From Aromatoleum bremense (GTDB taxonomy: Bacteria > Pseudomonadota > Gammaproteobacteria > Burkholderiales > Rhodocyclaceae): a stretch of DNA of 64,000 nt. Below are positions 37,912 to 46,415 of this stretch, piece after piece. The position numbers were made by a program, and so were the translations under genes. Where the stretch lies: positions 372,001 to 436,000 of the forward strand of contig NZ_CP059467.1 of NCBI RefSeq assembly GCF_017894365.1, given 5' to 3'. Each line of letters opens with the position of its first letter. Positions within the stretch are counted from its first letter, which is position 1. The notes below the pieces were generated by a model. It had not been told where the DNA came from. It saw nothing but the letters and a program-made list of their open reading frames with translations, and did no database searches.

Positions 37912-39279
37912 CTACCCGGCCAGTTGCGCCGCGCGCAGAAAGCGATAAACCGTCGAGCGCGATACGCCCAGCGCCGCGGCGGCCGCGCTGACGTTGCCGT
38001 CCAGTTTGTCGAGCACCCAGACGATGTAGTCGCGCTCGAAGTCTTCGAGCGGCGTGATGGCGGAAAAGGCGCGCTGCGCAGCCGGTATCGACGCTTTTTC
38101 CGGCGGGATCGACAGGATCGAGCAGACCGTCGCCTCGTCGATCGTCTCGCCGTCGTTGAAGACCAGCAGGCGCTCGATGACGTTGCGCAGTTCGCGCACG
38201 TTGCCGGGCCAGGGGTAATCGACCAGGCGCGACAGCGCCGGCGGGGAGACGCGCGGCAGGCGGGTTACATGGGACGCGGCGCGGCGCATCAGGTAGTCGA
38301 CGAGCAGCGGGATGTCCTCGCGCCGCTCGCGCAGCGCCGGCACATGGATATGGACGACATTCAGCCGATACAGGAGGTCGTGACGGAACGTGCCGTCGGC
38401 GACCAGCGCGTCGAGATCGCGGTGCGTCGCCGCGATGACGCGGGCATGGGTGTGGCGCAGCGCCGTCGCGCCAAGTTACCGGAATTCGCCGCTGTCGAGC
38501 ACGCGCAGCAGCTTCGCCTGGCAGGCAGCGGGAAGTTCGCCGATTTCATCGAGGAACAGCGTCCCGGCGCTCGCGATCTGGAAGAGGCCATCCTTATCGT
38601 TCGTCGCGCCGGAAAACGCGCCGCGTTTGTGGCCGAAAAGCTCGCTTTCGACGAGATCGTCGTCGAGCAAGCCGCAGTTCAGCGGCACATAGGATTCGGC
38701 CGCGCGGCCACTCCAGCGGTGCAGCGCGCTCGCGACGACCTCCTTGCCGGCGCCGCTCTCGCCAGTAATCAGCACCGGCAGATCGAGTGGCGCGGCCTTG
38801 CGGACGAGCGTGAGCATGCGCTGCCAGGCGGCGCTCTCGCCGACCACCGCGGCCTCCTCCGGGCCGCGCAGATGGGCGATCTCCGCGCTCAGCACTGCGC
38901 AGCGCTGCGCCATCGCGCGCTTTTCGAGCGCCCGCTCGACGACGATGTCGAGCTCGGTCAGCTTGTAAGGTTTCGACAGGTAGTCGAAGGCGCCGAGCTT
39001 CATCGCCGAGATCGCGGTATCGACATTGCCGTGCCCGGTCAGGATCACGACTTCGATCAGCGGATCGAGCACCTTGAGGCGCTTCAACACCTCGATCCCG
39101 TCGATGCCCGGCATCTTGATGTCGACGAGCGCGAGGTCGATTCCGCCGTGCTGTGCGCATTCGAGCCCCGCCTCGCCGTCCGCGGCCTCGCTGAGGCGAT
39201 AGCCGGCGCGGCCGAGCCGGCTGGTGAGCAGCTGGCGGTACAGCGCTTCGTCGTCGACGATCAGGATATGTCGGTTCAT
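37912..39279 (-). pseudogene. pcrR: Sigma54-dependent response regulator (p-cresol), interrupted by an in-frame stop
   Basis: A 455-codon NtrC-type regulator: receiver domain (MNRHILIVDDEALYRQLL, phospho-Asp53 in ALVDIKMPG), AAA+ domain with ITGESGAGKEVVASALH, a sigma54-contact loop reading GAFSGA instead of GAFTGA, TLFLDEIGELPAACQAKLLRVL, and a Fis-type HTH (NVSAAAAALGVSRSTVYRFL). Codon 268 is TAA (38476-38478), just after LDSGEF R; the same frame then continues intact for 187 codons. As written, the product would lose half of the AAA+ domain and the HTH. The start overlaps pcrS (ATGA). Identification as PcrR follows from the pch context and known Aromatoleum PcrSR. Confidence 0.8.
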
Positions 39280-41417
39280 CGGTGCGCGCCCTCGATGCCT
39301 GCTTCGTCGTACGGCAGCGAAATCCGGAACCATGCCCCGCCTTCGTGCCGGTTGCCGCAGGTGATCCTGCCGTGCAGCTCGGACATGATGCCGTAACAGA
39401 TCGACAGGCCGAGGCCGGTGCCGCGGCCCGGCGGCTTGGTCGTGAAGAAAGGGTCGAAGACATGGTCGATGACGCCCGCAGGCAGACCAGGACCTTCGTC
39501 GAGCACGCCGAGCTCGACGGCGTCGTCCGCGCACCGCAGCTCGACCCGCAGGCGGCCCGCGCCATTCATCGCGTCGCGCGCATTCTTGACGAGGTTCTGG
39601 ATCACCTGGTCGAGCAGCGTCGGATTGGTGCGCACCGGCGGCAGGCGGTCCTTGATGTCGAACGTGATCTCCAGCCCGCGAGTGAGGCCGACATCGCGAT
39701 ACGATGCAAAGCGCTCGCGCACGTACAGCGCGACGTCGACCGGTTCGATCGGCGGACTCTGCCGGCGCGAAAAAAGCAGCAGGTTGTCGGTGATCGCCTT
39801 GCAGCGCTGCGCCTGTTCCTGGATCGTCGTCAGTCCGCGCCGGAGAATTTCGAGGTCGGCGATTTCCGCTGCATTCGGGATCGCCTCCATCAGCGATTGC
39901 AGCTCTTCGGCGAAACCGGAAACGAGGCCGAGCGGATTGTTGATTTCGTGTGCGATGCCGGAAGCGAACTGCCCCAGCGAACTGAGACGATTCGCCTGCG
40001 CGAGCTGCCGCTCCATTTCGCGGCGCGCGGTGATGTCGCGCGCGACGCCGATGACGCCTTCCGCTTTTCCGTTCGTCAGCAGCACCGCCGTGCTGACTTC
40101 GAGCAGGCAGTGCGCTCCGCACGGCGTCTCGACCGCGATCTCGAACGGCAGCCCCGGCCCCCCGGCCAGACGCCGCCGGAAATCCCGCTCCACGCGCAAC
40201 GCGGACGAATGGAGCATGAATTCGCCGCAGCGCCGCCCGATCGCCTGGTCGGCCGGCACGCCGAGGAGATCCGCCATGCGCGTGTTCACGAAGCTCAGGC
40301 GCCCGTCCAGATCGAGGATGTACACCGCGTCGTTGATGACGTCCTGGATCTGCTGTTCCCGGTTTTCGAGCCGCGCGGCATATTCGGTGAGCTTGCGCTC
40401 GCGCTCCTGCTGCGCGGTGACATCGAGCGCGAGGCCGCTGTAGCCGACGATCTTGTCGTCCTTGATGACCGGCTCGACCTGCAACTGGACAGGGAAAGAA
40501 TGACCCGCCGAATCCTTCATCACGACGTCGAGGCGGCTGACGCTGCGCTGGCGCGCGCTCTGCTTGAGGAAGCTCGACGCCTGCGCGCGATACTGCGGCA
40601 GCACCAGATCCTTCAGGCGCAGCGACGACAGATCGGTCTCGTCGATGCCCAGGCGCGTCCGGCCGGCCTTGTTGAGCTGCACCAGCCGGCCGGACAGATG
40701 CAGCGCGAAGACGATTTCCGGCAGGTCCTCGATCAAGTTCCGGTAACGCTGCTCGGACGCCTCGAGTTCGCGTGTACGCTCGAAGACCTTGGTTTCGAGG
40801 CCGTTGATCTGGTCCTTGATGTTCAGCGGCTGGAAATACTTGCGCAGCTCGGCAAGTTCGGGGGAACAGTCGTCGGCATTCATCAGCGTCCATGAACACC
40901 GTTCGTTGCCGCGCCCTTCGCATTCCTGCTCGATGCAGATCATGTCGGTCTGGAACACGTAGGACGCGAAGCCCGACGCGTAGCCGGCCACGGTCCAGCA
41001 CACCGCCTCGGGCGAGCGGCCGAACAGGCGCAGGTGCTGCTCGGCTTCATACGATCGCCGCCAGAAGCCGCCCATGCGATAGCGCCGGCGCTCGCTGTCG
41101 ATCTCGACATAGTGGGTGTCGACTTCGACGATGCCCGCAAACATGTGGGTGCGCGGGCCGCCACGGACGAACTGCTCGATCGTGTCCGGGTGCATGTAGC
41201 CGGCGAGGAGGCTGGCATACTCATGGCCGCAACTGAAGCCGTAGCGCGTCAGGACGACTTTCGCCGCCTCCGCGCCGAGCGTCTCGACGAGTTCCTTGCG
41301 CAGCGCGCCCATCGCATCGGTATGCAACAGGATCGCCCGGCGGCCGCAGAACTCGATCACCCCCTCGTCGGGCCGGAGCTGGACGAGAGAGAAGAAATCG
41401 AGTTCGTCCGCGCGCAT
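39276..41417 (-). CDS. pcrS: Sensor histidine kinase with XylR_N/V4R aromatic-sensing domain
   Basis: A 713-residue soluble kinase. Residues about 5-110 resemble the XylR/DmpR aromatic effector domain (FFSLVQLRPDEGVIEFCGRR, TRYGFSCGHEYASLLAGY), and 130-185 the V4R part (WTVAGYASGFASYVF, CIEQECEGRGNERCSW). Then two or three PAS domains, a HisKA box SSLGQFASGIAHEINNPLG with His490, and a HATPase domain (NLVKNARDAMNGAG, GRGTGLGLSICYGIM). Thus the effector pocket usually found on the regulator itself is here on the kinase. Coupled to pcrR (ATGA). Name follows the Aromatoleum p-cresol sensor PcrS; p-cresol as ligand is inferred. Confidence 0.85.
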   Translation of the reverse strand: MRADELDFFSLVQLRPDEGVIEFCGRRAILLHTDAMGALRKELVETLGAEAAKVVLTRYGFSCGHEYASLLAGYMHPDTIEQFVRGGPRTHMFAGIVEVDTHYVEIDSERRRYRMGGFWRRSYEAEQHLRLFGRSPEAVCWTVAGYASGFASYVFQTDMICIEQECEGRGNERCSWTLMNADDCSPELAELRKYFQPLNIKDQINGLETKVFERTRELEASEQRYRNLIEDLPEIVFALHLSGRLVQLNKAGRTRLGIDETDLSSLRLKDLVLPQYRAQASSFLKQSARQRSVSRLDVVMKDSAGHSFPVQLQVEPVIKDDKIVGYSGLALDVTAQQERERKLTEYAARLENREQQIQDVINDAVYILDLDGRLSFVNTRMADLLGVPADQAIGRRCGEFMLHSSALRVERDFRRRLAGGPGLPFEIAVETPCGAHCLLEVSTAVLLTNGKAEGVIGVARDITARREMERQLAQANRLSSLGQFASGIAHEINNPLGLVSGFAEELQSLMEAIPNAAEIADLEILRRGLTTIQEQAQRCKAITDNLLLFSRRQSPPIEPVDVALYVRERFASYRDVGLTRGLEITFDIKDRLPPVRTNPTLLDQVIQNLVKNARDAMNGAGRLRVELRCADDAVELGVLDEGPGLPAGVIDHVFDPFFTTKPPGRGTGLGLSICYGIMSELHGRITCGNRHEGGAWFRISLPYDEAGIEGAHR

Positions 41418-41474
41418 TCCCGTTCCCCCCTGGCTTGGCAGAAATTTTGAAAAGCGCACGGCGGAAACGCCGGC

Positions 41475-42956
41475 TCAGGACGCGCCGACCATGCTCTCGT
41501 GCAACGCCCGCAGACGCCCGCGCTGAAGTTTCCCGGTCGCCGTCAGCGGCAGTTCGTCGAACCAGTGCACCCAGCGCGGACGGCGATGGCCAGGCAGCGT
41601 CGCAATGCCTTCGTCCATCCGCCGGCGCGCTTCGCCGCCGCACTCGGGCGCTGCCACGGCGAGCACCGCGAGCGCCGTCAGACCGTCCGCGGAGCTTACC
41701 CCGACGGAGGCGATCTGATGAAGCGTTTCGCCACAGGCCGACGCGAGCGACTGCTCCACCCACAAGGTGCTGACCCACTGGCCGGCGATCTTCAGCATGT
41801 CGTCGTTGCGACCGGTGTATTCGAGGCGCCCGTCGGCGTGGCGCATAAACATGTCGCCGGGAGAAAACCAGCCGTCCTGGAACCCGTCGGCCTGCGCCTC
41901 GGGCCGCTTCCAGTAGCCGACCGCGACCGCCGAATGGCGGATCCACACGCGCTGCGGCACGTCCGGATCGGCGTCGCCGGCATAACGGACTTCGGTCAGC
42001 GGGGTCGGCCGCATCAGGCCGGAATCGTCGTCGCTGAAGAGCATCAGGCACAGCGTCTCCGACGTCCCGTAGCCGCTGATCAGCGTGTGGCCGGTCGCTT
42101 CGCGCCACTCCTGGCGCACCACCGGCGGCAGCGCCTCGCCGGCCGAGACGTAGTGGCGGATGCCGTATTTCGCGATCCGCGCGGCGACGCCGGTCTGCAA
42201 CATCTTGCGGTACAGCGTCGGGACGCTGAACAGCAGCGTCGGGCGGTATTTTTCGACCATGTACTCGACGCGCTCCGCGGTCGGCCATTCGCGGTCGAGA
42301 ATCACCGTCGCGCCGACGCGCAGGCCCGCGAACAGGCTGTTGCCCAGCGCATAGGCGAAGAACAGTTTGGAGCTGGCGTAGACCCGGTCGGCCGCGGTCA
42401 GGCCGAGGAGGCCACACGCGAACGAATGCGCGTCGACCACCGTGCGCTGCGCATGGACGACGCCCTTTGGCACGCCCGTCGTCCCGGACGTCCCGATCCA
42501 CAGCGCCGGGTCCTCGGGGTCGCGCTCGACCGGGGCGATCGGTTCGGCCGCAGCAAGGTGCGCCGTCCAGTTACAGGTGCCGGGGCCGTTCGCGACGATC
42601 TCCGCGGAGGTCCGGGTTTGCGCGACGAGCATGTCGGCCTGCTCGTTTTCGCACCACACGAAGCGCGGCTCGCACTCGTTGAGGATCAGCGCGAACTCGT
42701 TCATCGACAGGCGCGGATTGACGCCGATCGCGACCCCGCCCGCCCAGATCGCGCCAAGGTAGGCAACGACCCAGTCGACGCTGTCCGGCGCGAACACGAT
42801 GACGCGGTTGCCGGGTTGCAGGCCGAGCGCCTTCCATGCGCCGGCCGCGCGGCTCACGCGGTCGCGCAGCACCGCGTAACTCACTTTCTCATCGTCGCAT
42901 TCGATCGCGATCGCCGTGTCGGCACCGGCGGACAGCAAAGTTTCAGCAGCATTCAT
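41475..42956 (-). CDS. Aryl-CoA ligase (benzoate/4-hydroxybenzoate-CoA ligase family)
   Basis: A 493-residue adenylate-forming ligase: LWIGTSGTTGVPKGVVHAQR (P-loop), SGYGTSETLCLMLFSDD, and the hinge and C-terminal lysine region (GRNDDMLKIAGQWVS; PLTATGKLQRGRLR). The 500-residue size and the GYGTSETL sequence fit the benzoate-CoA ligase group. Set between a TRAP transporter and pcrSR, it would activate 4-hydroxybenzoate formed by PchA, or another benzoate taken up. ATG 42956 chosen because AGGAG is 8 bases away; ATG 42962 would be too close. Substrate not determined by sequence. Confidence 0.87.
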   Translation of the reverse strand: MNAAETLLSAGADTAIAIECDDEKVSYAVLRDRVSRAAGAWKALGLQPGNRVIVFAPDSVDWVVAYLGAIWAGGVAIGVNPRLSMNEFALILNECEPRFVWCENEQADMLVAQTRTSAEIVANGPGTCNWTAHLAAAEPIAPVERDPEDPALWIGTSGTTGVPKGVVHAQRTVVDAHSFACGLLGLTAADRVYASSKLFFAYALGNSLFAGLRVGATVILDREWPTAERVEYMVEKYRPTLLFSVPTLYRKMLQTGVAARIAKYGIRHYVSAGEALPPVVRQEWREATGHTLISGYGTSETLCLMLFSDDDSGLMRPTPLTEVRYAGDADPDVPQRVWIRHSAVAVGYWKRPEAQADGFQDGWFSPGDMFMRHADGRLEYTGRNDDMLKIAGQWVSTLWVEQSLASACGETLHQIASVGVSSADGLTALAVLAVAAPECGGEARRRMDEGIATLPGHRRPRWVHWFDELPLTATGKLQRGRLRALHESMVGAS

Positions 42957-42991
42957 TGTCATTTCTCCTGTAGCCCGCAAGCTCTCGGGCT

Positions 42992-44311
42992 TCATCCTAT
43001 TAACCGGACCAGAAACAGCGTCAGGACCGGGAAGAAAACCAGCAGGACGACGCGCAGCGCGTCCGACATCAGGAACGGCACGATGCCGCGGAAAGTCGCC
43101 GACATCGGGACGTTCTTCGCCATGCTGTTGATGATGTAGACGTTCATGCCGACCGGTGGCGTGATGAGGCCGACTTCGACGACCATCAGCGCGAGGATGC
43201 CGAACCAGATCGCCTTCTCGGTTTGATCCAGGCCCCAGAAATCGAGGCCCAGAACCATCGGCAGAAAGATCGGGATCGTCAGCAGGATCATCGACAGGCT
43301 GTCCATGACGCAGCCGAGGAACACGTAGATAACGATGATCGCGAACAGCACCAGGAGCGGCGGCAGTCCCGAGCCCGAGACCCAGCTCGCCAGTTCCGCC
43401 GGCATCTGCGTCAGCGCGAGAAACACGTTGAGCACGTCAGCACCGAGCAGGATCAGGAAGATCATCGCGGTAGCTTCGGCGGTCGAGTACAGCGACTCCA
43501 TCAGTCCGTCGAGGCGCATGCCCTTCGCGACCGCCAGCACGCCGGCGCCGATCGTGCCCACCGAAGCCGCCTCGGTCGGCGTAAAGATGCCGCCGTAGAT
43601 GCCGCCGATGACGATGACGAAAATCGCCAGCACCGGCCATACGTCGATCAGCGCACGGACCCGCAGCGCCACGCTCTTGCGTTCGGCGGCCGGTCCCGCG
43701 CCCGGATCGAGCCGACAGTACAGCGCGATGACGGCGATGTAGCCGAGGGCGGCGATGATGCCGGGAATGAGCGCCGCGGCGAACAGCTTGGCGATGTTCT
43801 GCTCGGCGAGGATCGCGTAGATCACCAGCACAACCGACGGCGGAATCAGGATGCCCAGCGTGCCGCCGGCGGCGAGCGTCGCCGTCGCGAGTGCCGGCGA
43901 GTAATTGAGCCGGCGCAGTTCCGGCAGCGCGACCTGACCCATCGTCGCTGCCGTCGCGAGCGACGAACCGCAGATCGCGCCGAACCCTGCACAGGCGCCA
44001 ACCGCCGCCATCGCGACGCCGCCGCGGTAATGGCCGATCATCGATTCGGCCGCGCCGAACAGCGCTTTCGACAGGCCGCCGCGCGACGCGAAGCTGCCCA
44101 TCAGCAGGAACAGCGGGACGACCGACAGATCATAGATCGAATAGCGCCCGTAGGCGGCGGTCTTCAGATAGCTGAGCAGCGGATCCCAGCCCGCCATCGT
44201 GACGTAGCCGGCAACCCCGGTGATCAACATCGAGATCGCGATCGGCACCCGCAGCGCCAGCAGCACCAGCAGGAAAACGAAGAAACTTGCACCGATAGCC
44301 GTACCGCTCAT
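42992..44311 (-). CDS. TRAP transporter large permease (DctM-type)
   Basis: A 439-residue protein with about 12 hydrophobic helices, in the DctM family: SFFVFLLVLLALRVPIAISM, LFLLMGSFASRGGLSKALFG, FGAICGSSLATAATMGQVALP, GGTLGILIPPSVVLVIYAI and PTEAASVGTIGA are the standard signatures. It uses the ion gradient to import a substrate delivered by the binding protein at 44951. Overlaps the small permease gene by 4 bases and is followed after 35 bases by the aryl-CoA ligase, which suggests an aromatic acid as cargo. Confidence 0.92.
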   Translation of the reverse strand: MSGTAIGASFFVFLLVLLALRVPIAISMLITGVAGYVTMAGWDPLLSYLKTAAYGRYSIYDLSVVPLFLLMGSFASRGGLSKALFGAAESMIGHYRGGVAMAAVGACAGFGAICGSSLATAATMGQVALPELRRLNYSPALATATLAAGGTLGILIPPSVVLVIYAILAEQNIAKLFAAALIPGIIAALGYIAVIALYCRLDPGAGPAAERKSVALRVRALIDVWPVLAIFVIVIGGIYGGIFTPTEAASVGTIGAGVLAVAKGMRLDGLMESLYSTAEATAMIFLILLGADVLNVFLALTQMPAELASWVSGSGLPPLLVLFAIIVIYVFLGCVMDSLSMILLTIPIFLPMVLGLDFWGLDQTEKAIWFGILALMVVEVGLITPPVGMNVYIINSMAKNVPMSATFRGIVPFLMSDALRVVLLVFFPVLTLFLVRLIG

Positions 44312-44829
44312 GCTGGCTGCTCCCGGAATTTCTGTGATGACGTGTAAAACGCGGTCGCTGCGAGCAGCGCGAAGGACGGCGACATCAGCACGTACGCATA
44401 CCAGGTGGGCACGCCGAGCAGCATCGAGGTTTCACTGCTGGCCCTGAGATCGACCGTGCCGATCGTCATCCGCCAGGCCACGATCGCGGCGCAGATCGCG
44501 AGCAACAGCGCACCGAGGCCGTCGAGCCGGGCCCGAATACCGGGGCGCAGGCCGGTCGTGAAGAAGTCGACGAACACGTGGCTGCCGCGCATCTGGCCCC
44601 AAGGCAGGAACGCGGCGACCGCAACGGCGGAACCGAGCTGCACCAGTTCGAAGTCGCCGAGCACCGCGTTGCCGGTCAGCGCGCGGCTCGCGATGCTCAA
44701 CACCGACATGATGCTGACCGCGACCAGCACCAGTCCGCCGGTCGCAGCGAACGCGCGGGAAAGAAAGAACAGTGAGCGACCGATCGCGTCCTGCGGCGGA
44801 CAGATCGGCGTTGCAATGGGTTCGGACAT
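44308..44829 (-). CDS. TRAP transporter small permease (DctQ-type)
   Basis: A 173-residue four-helix membrane protein: ATGGLVLVAVSIMSVLSIASRA, FELVQLGSAVAVAAFLPWGQ with the DctQ sequence GQMRGSHVFVDFFTTGL, ALLLAICAAIVAWRM, and WYAYVLMSPSFALLAATAFY. Pairs with the DctM-type permease (ATGA overlap). The 121-base gap to the binding-protein gene contains short GC-rich inverted repeats but no clear terminator. Confidence 0.9.
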   Translation of the reverse strand: MSEPIATPICPPQDAIGRSLFFLSRAFAATGGLVLVAVSIMSVLSIASRALTGNAVLGDFELVQLGSAVAVAAFLPWGQMRGSHVFVDFFTTGLRPGIRARLDGLGALLLAICAAIVAWRMTIGTVDLRASSETSMLLGVPTWYAYVLMSPSFALLAATAFYTSSQKFREQPA

Positions 44830-44950
44830 TTGAAGTCTCCCGGTGAGGCGATCCCGGCCGGCGGACGGATTCGTCCCCGGACCCGCAGACCGCGGGTCAT
44901 GTGGCCGCGACGCGAACGGTGACGGTTCGCATCGCGGAGTGCCGAATGCT

Positions 44951-46000
44951 TCAGATCGGGTCGTGCTTCTGGATCAGATCCTGCGCGCTCTTGAGCAGCG
45001 CCTTGCCGTCGTATCCCTTACCCGAGACTTCGGAGACCCAGGAGTCATAGACGTGCTGGCCGGCCGTCTCCCATTTCTTGAGTTCGGACGCCGGAATGAC
45101 GTTGAACTGGTTGCCGCGGTCCGACGCCAGTTTGCGTGCGGCGGTCGCCGACTCGTCCCACACCTTGCCGACCCACGCCGACGCGTCGGCTCCGCCATTG
45201 GCGTCGATGACCTGCTTCAGGTCGGCCGGCAGGCTGTCGTACTTCGCCTTGTTCATCGCAAAGATGAACGCCCCCGTGTAGAGCGCTCGCGCTTTCGGGT
45301 CGCCTTCGCTGTGGAACTTGACCAGCTCGTGAGCCTTTACTGCCGGAACGACTTCCCACGGCAGCATCGCGCCGTCGATGACGCCTTTGGACAGCGCCTC
45401 GGAAACCTGCGGCACCGGCATGCCGACCGGCGTCGCCCCGAGCGCGGCGAGGAACTTGTTCGTCTGGCGCGTCGGCGCCCGCAGCTTGAGGCCGCGGAAG
45501 TTCGACTGCTGGGTGATCGGCCCCTTGACGAGGTGCAGCTGGCCGCTGTCATGAACGTGGAAAAGGATCGGGTGAACGTCCTTGAACTCCGTCTGGTCGA
45601 GCTTGTTCACCGTGACGTATTCCCACAGCGCACGGCTCGACAGTTCAGCGGTCTTGATCATGAACGGCAACTCGAACACTTCGACCGCAGGGAAGCGCCC
45701 GGGGCTGTACCCGGGCAGCGTCCAGACGATATCGGCAATGCCGTCGCGCGCCTGGTCGATCAGCTGCGCCGGCGTGCCGCCGAGTTGCATCGCCGGGTAG
45801 ATCTGGCATTTCAACCGGCCGGCCGATTCCTTGTTGATCTTGTCGCACCACGGCGTGATGAACTTCGCGTGCGCCGTCGAACCCGGTGGCAGGAAGTGAT
45901 GCACCTTCAGCGTCACTTCCTCCGCCGACACTGCACCAAACGCCAGCGCCATCGCCGCCCCGGCCACTACCCTCATTCCAGCTGAAATACCCTTGCTCAT
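44951..46000 (-). CDS. TRAP transporter periplasmic binding protein (DctP-type)
   Basis: A 349-residue periplasmic protein with signal peptide MSKGISAGMRVVAGAAMALAFGAVSA. DctP-fold features: VTLKVHHFLPPGSTAHAKFITPWCDKI, YPAMQLGGTPAQLIDQARDGIADIVW, GLKLRAPTRQTNKFLAALGATPVGMPVPQVSEAL. The Arg in LRAPTRQTN is the carboxylate-binding arginine of the family, so the ligand is an organic acid. First gene of the operon that continues to the aryl-CoA ligase and perhaps pcrSR. A weak copy of the MarR-type palindrome lies about 99 bases upstream. Confidence 0.92.
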   Translation of the reverse strand: MSKGISAGMRVVAGAAMALAFGAVSAEEVTLKVHHFLPPGSTAHAKFITPWCDKINKESAGRLKCQIYPAMQLGGTPAQLIDQARDGIADIVWTLPGYSPGRFPAVEVFELPFMIKTAELSSRALWEYVTVNKLDQTEFKDVHPILFHVHDSGQLHLVKGPITQQSNFRGLKLRAPTRQTNKFLAALGATPVGMPVPQVSEALSKGVIDGAMLPWEVVPAVKAHELVKFHSEGDPKARALYTGAFIFAMNKAKYDSLPADLKQVIDANGGADASAWVGKVWDESATAARKLASDRGNQFNVIPASELKKWETAGQHVYDSWVSEVSGKGYDGKALLKSAQDLIQKHDPI

Positions 46001-46098
46001 CTGCTCCTCCGGTGTATCGGTCCATGGTTCTTATTTTTCTGCACGATAGGCCTGAGGTAGACCCCCCACAACACGGAGAGTCGCCTATTTTCGCTTCA

Positions 46099-46118
46099 AT
46101 TGATGAATATCAAACAAT
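46099..46118. promoter_or_regulatory. Weak copy of the MarR-type operator before the TRAP operon
   Basis: ATTGATGAATATCAAACAAT matches 15 of 20 positions of the perfect palindrome at 46350, with one half-site (CAAACAAT) intact. On the minus strand TTGATA occupies the place where the -35 lies in the stronger site. The rest of the 46001-46349 gap shows no gene or other clear element. Confidence 0.4.
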
Positions 46119-46349
46119 TTACGATATTCACAAACGTCTCTTGCAAGTAACCTCCGGAGCGTGTCCCCTCAGTAGCGGAGGAGCCCGGTGCACTCTCGCG
46201 CTCGCGGTTGAAGCACGCGCCTGACTGCGTCGGTTACGGTCACAGCGGTAATCCTGGAGCAGAACGCCGGACCCTCGAATTTGCGGGCATTTGCGTTGCC
46301 GGCTTGCCGCAAACCGTCCATCGCGGCAGAACCTGCATTTCTTGCCGTC

Positions 46350-46369
46350 ATTGTTTGACGTCAAACAAT
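46350..46369. promoter_or_regulatory. Perfect MarR-type palindrome before the aldehyde oxidoreductase gene
   Basis: ATTGTTTGACGTCAAACAAT, a perfect 20-bp palindrome, covering the -35 of the promoter at 46355. Nearly identical to 30059-30078 beside the MarR-family gene. Confidence 0.8.
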
Positions 46370-46383
46370 TTGCTCCCTATACT
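46355..46383 (+). promoter_or_regulatory. Sigma70 promoter of the aldehyde oxidoreductase gene
   Basis: TTGACG (46355-46360), 17-base spacer, TATACT (46378-46383): a strong match. Predicted start near 46390, so the 5' leader is only about 26 bases. The -35 sits in the centre of the palindrome, so a bound repressor would exclude RNA polymerase. Confidence 0.75.
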
Positions 46384-46415
46384 TCGAACCACCCTTGATT
46401 GCCACGGACACGCCA

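Noticed and set aside
46001..46349. Possible small gene between the TRAP binding protein and the aldehyde oxidoreductase
   Set aside because: Short frames lack ribosome sites and similarity; the region is better explained as regulatory.
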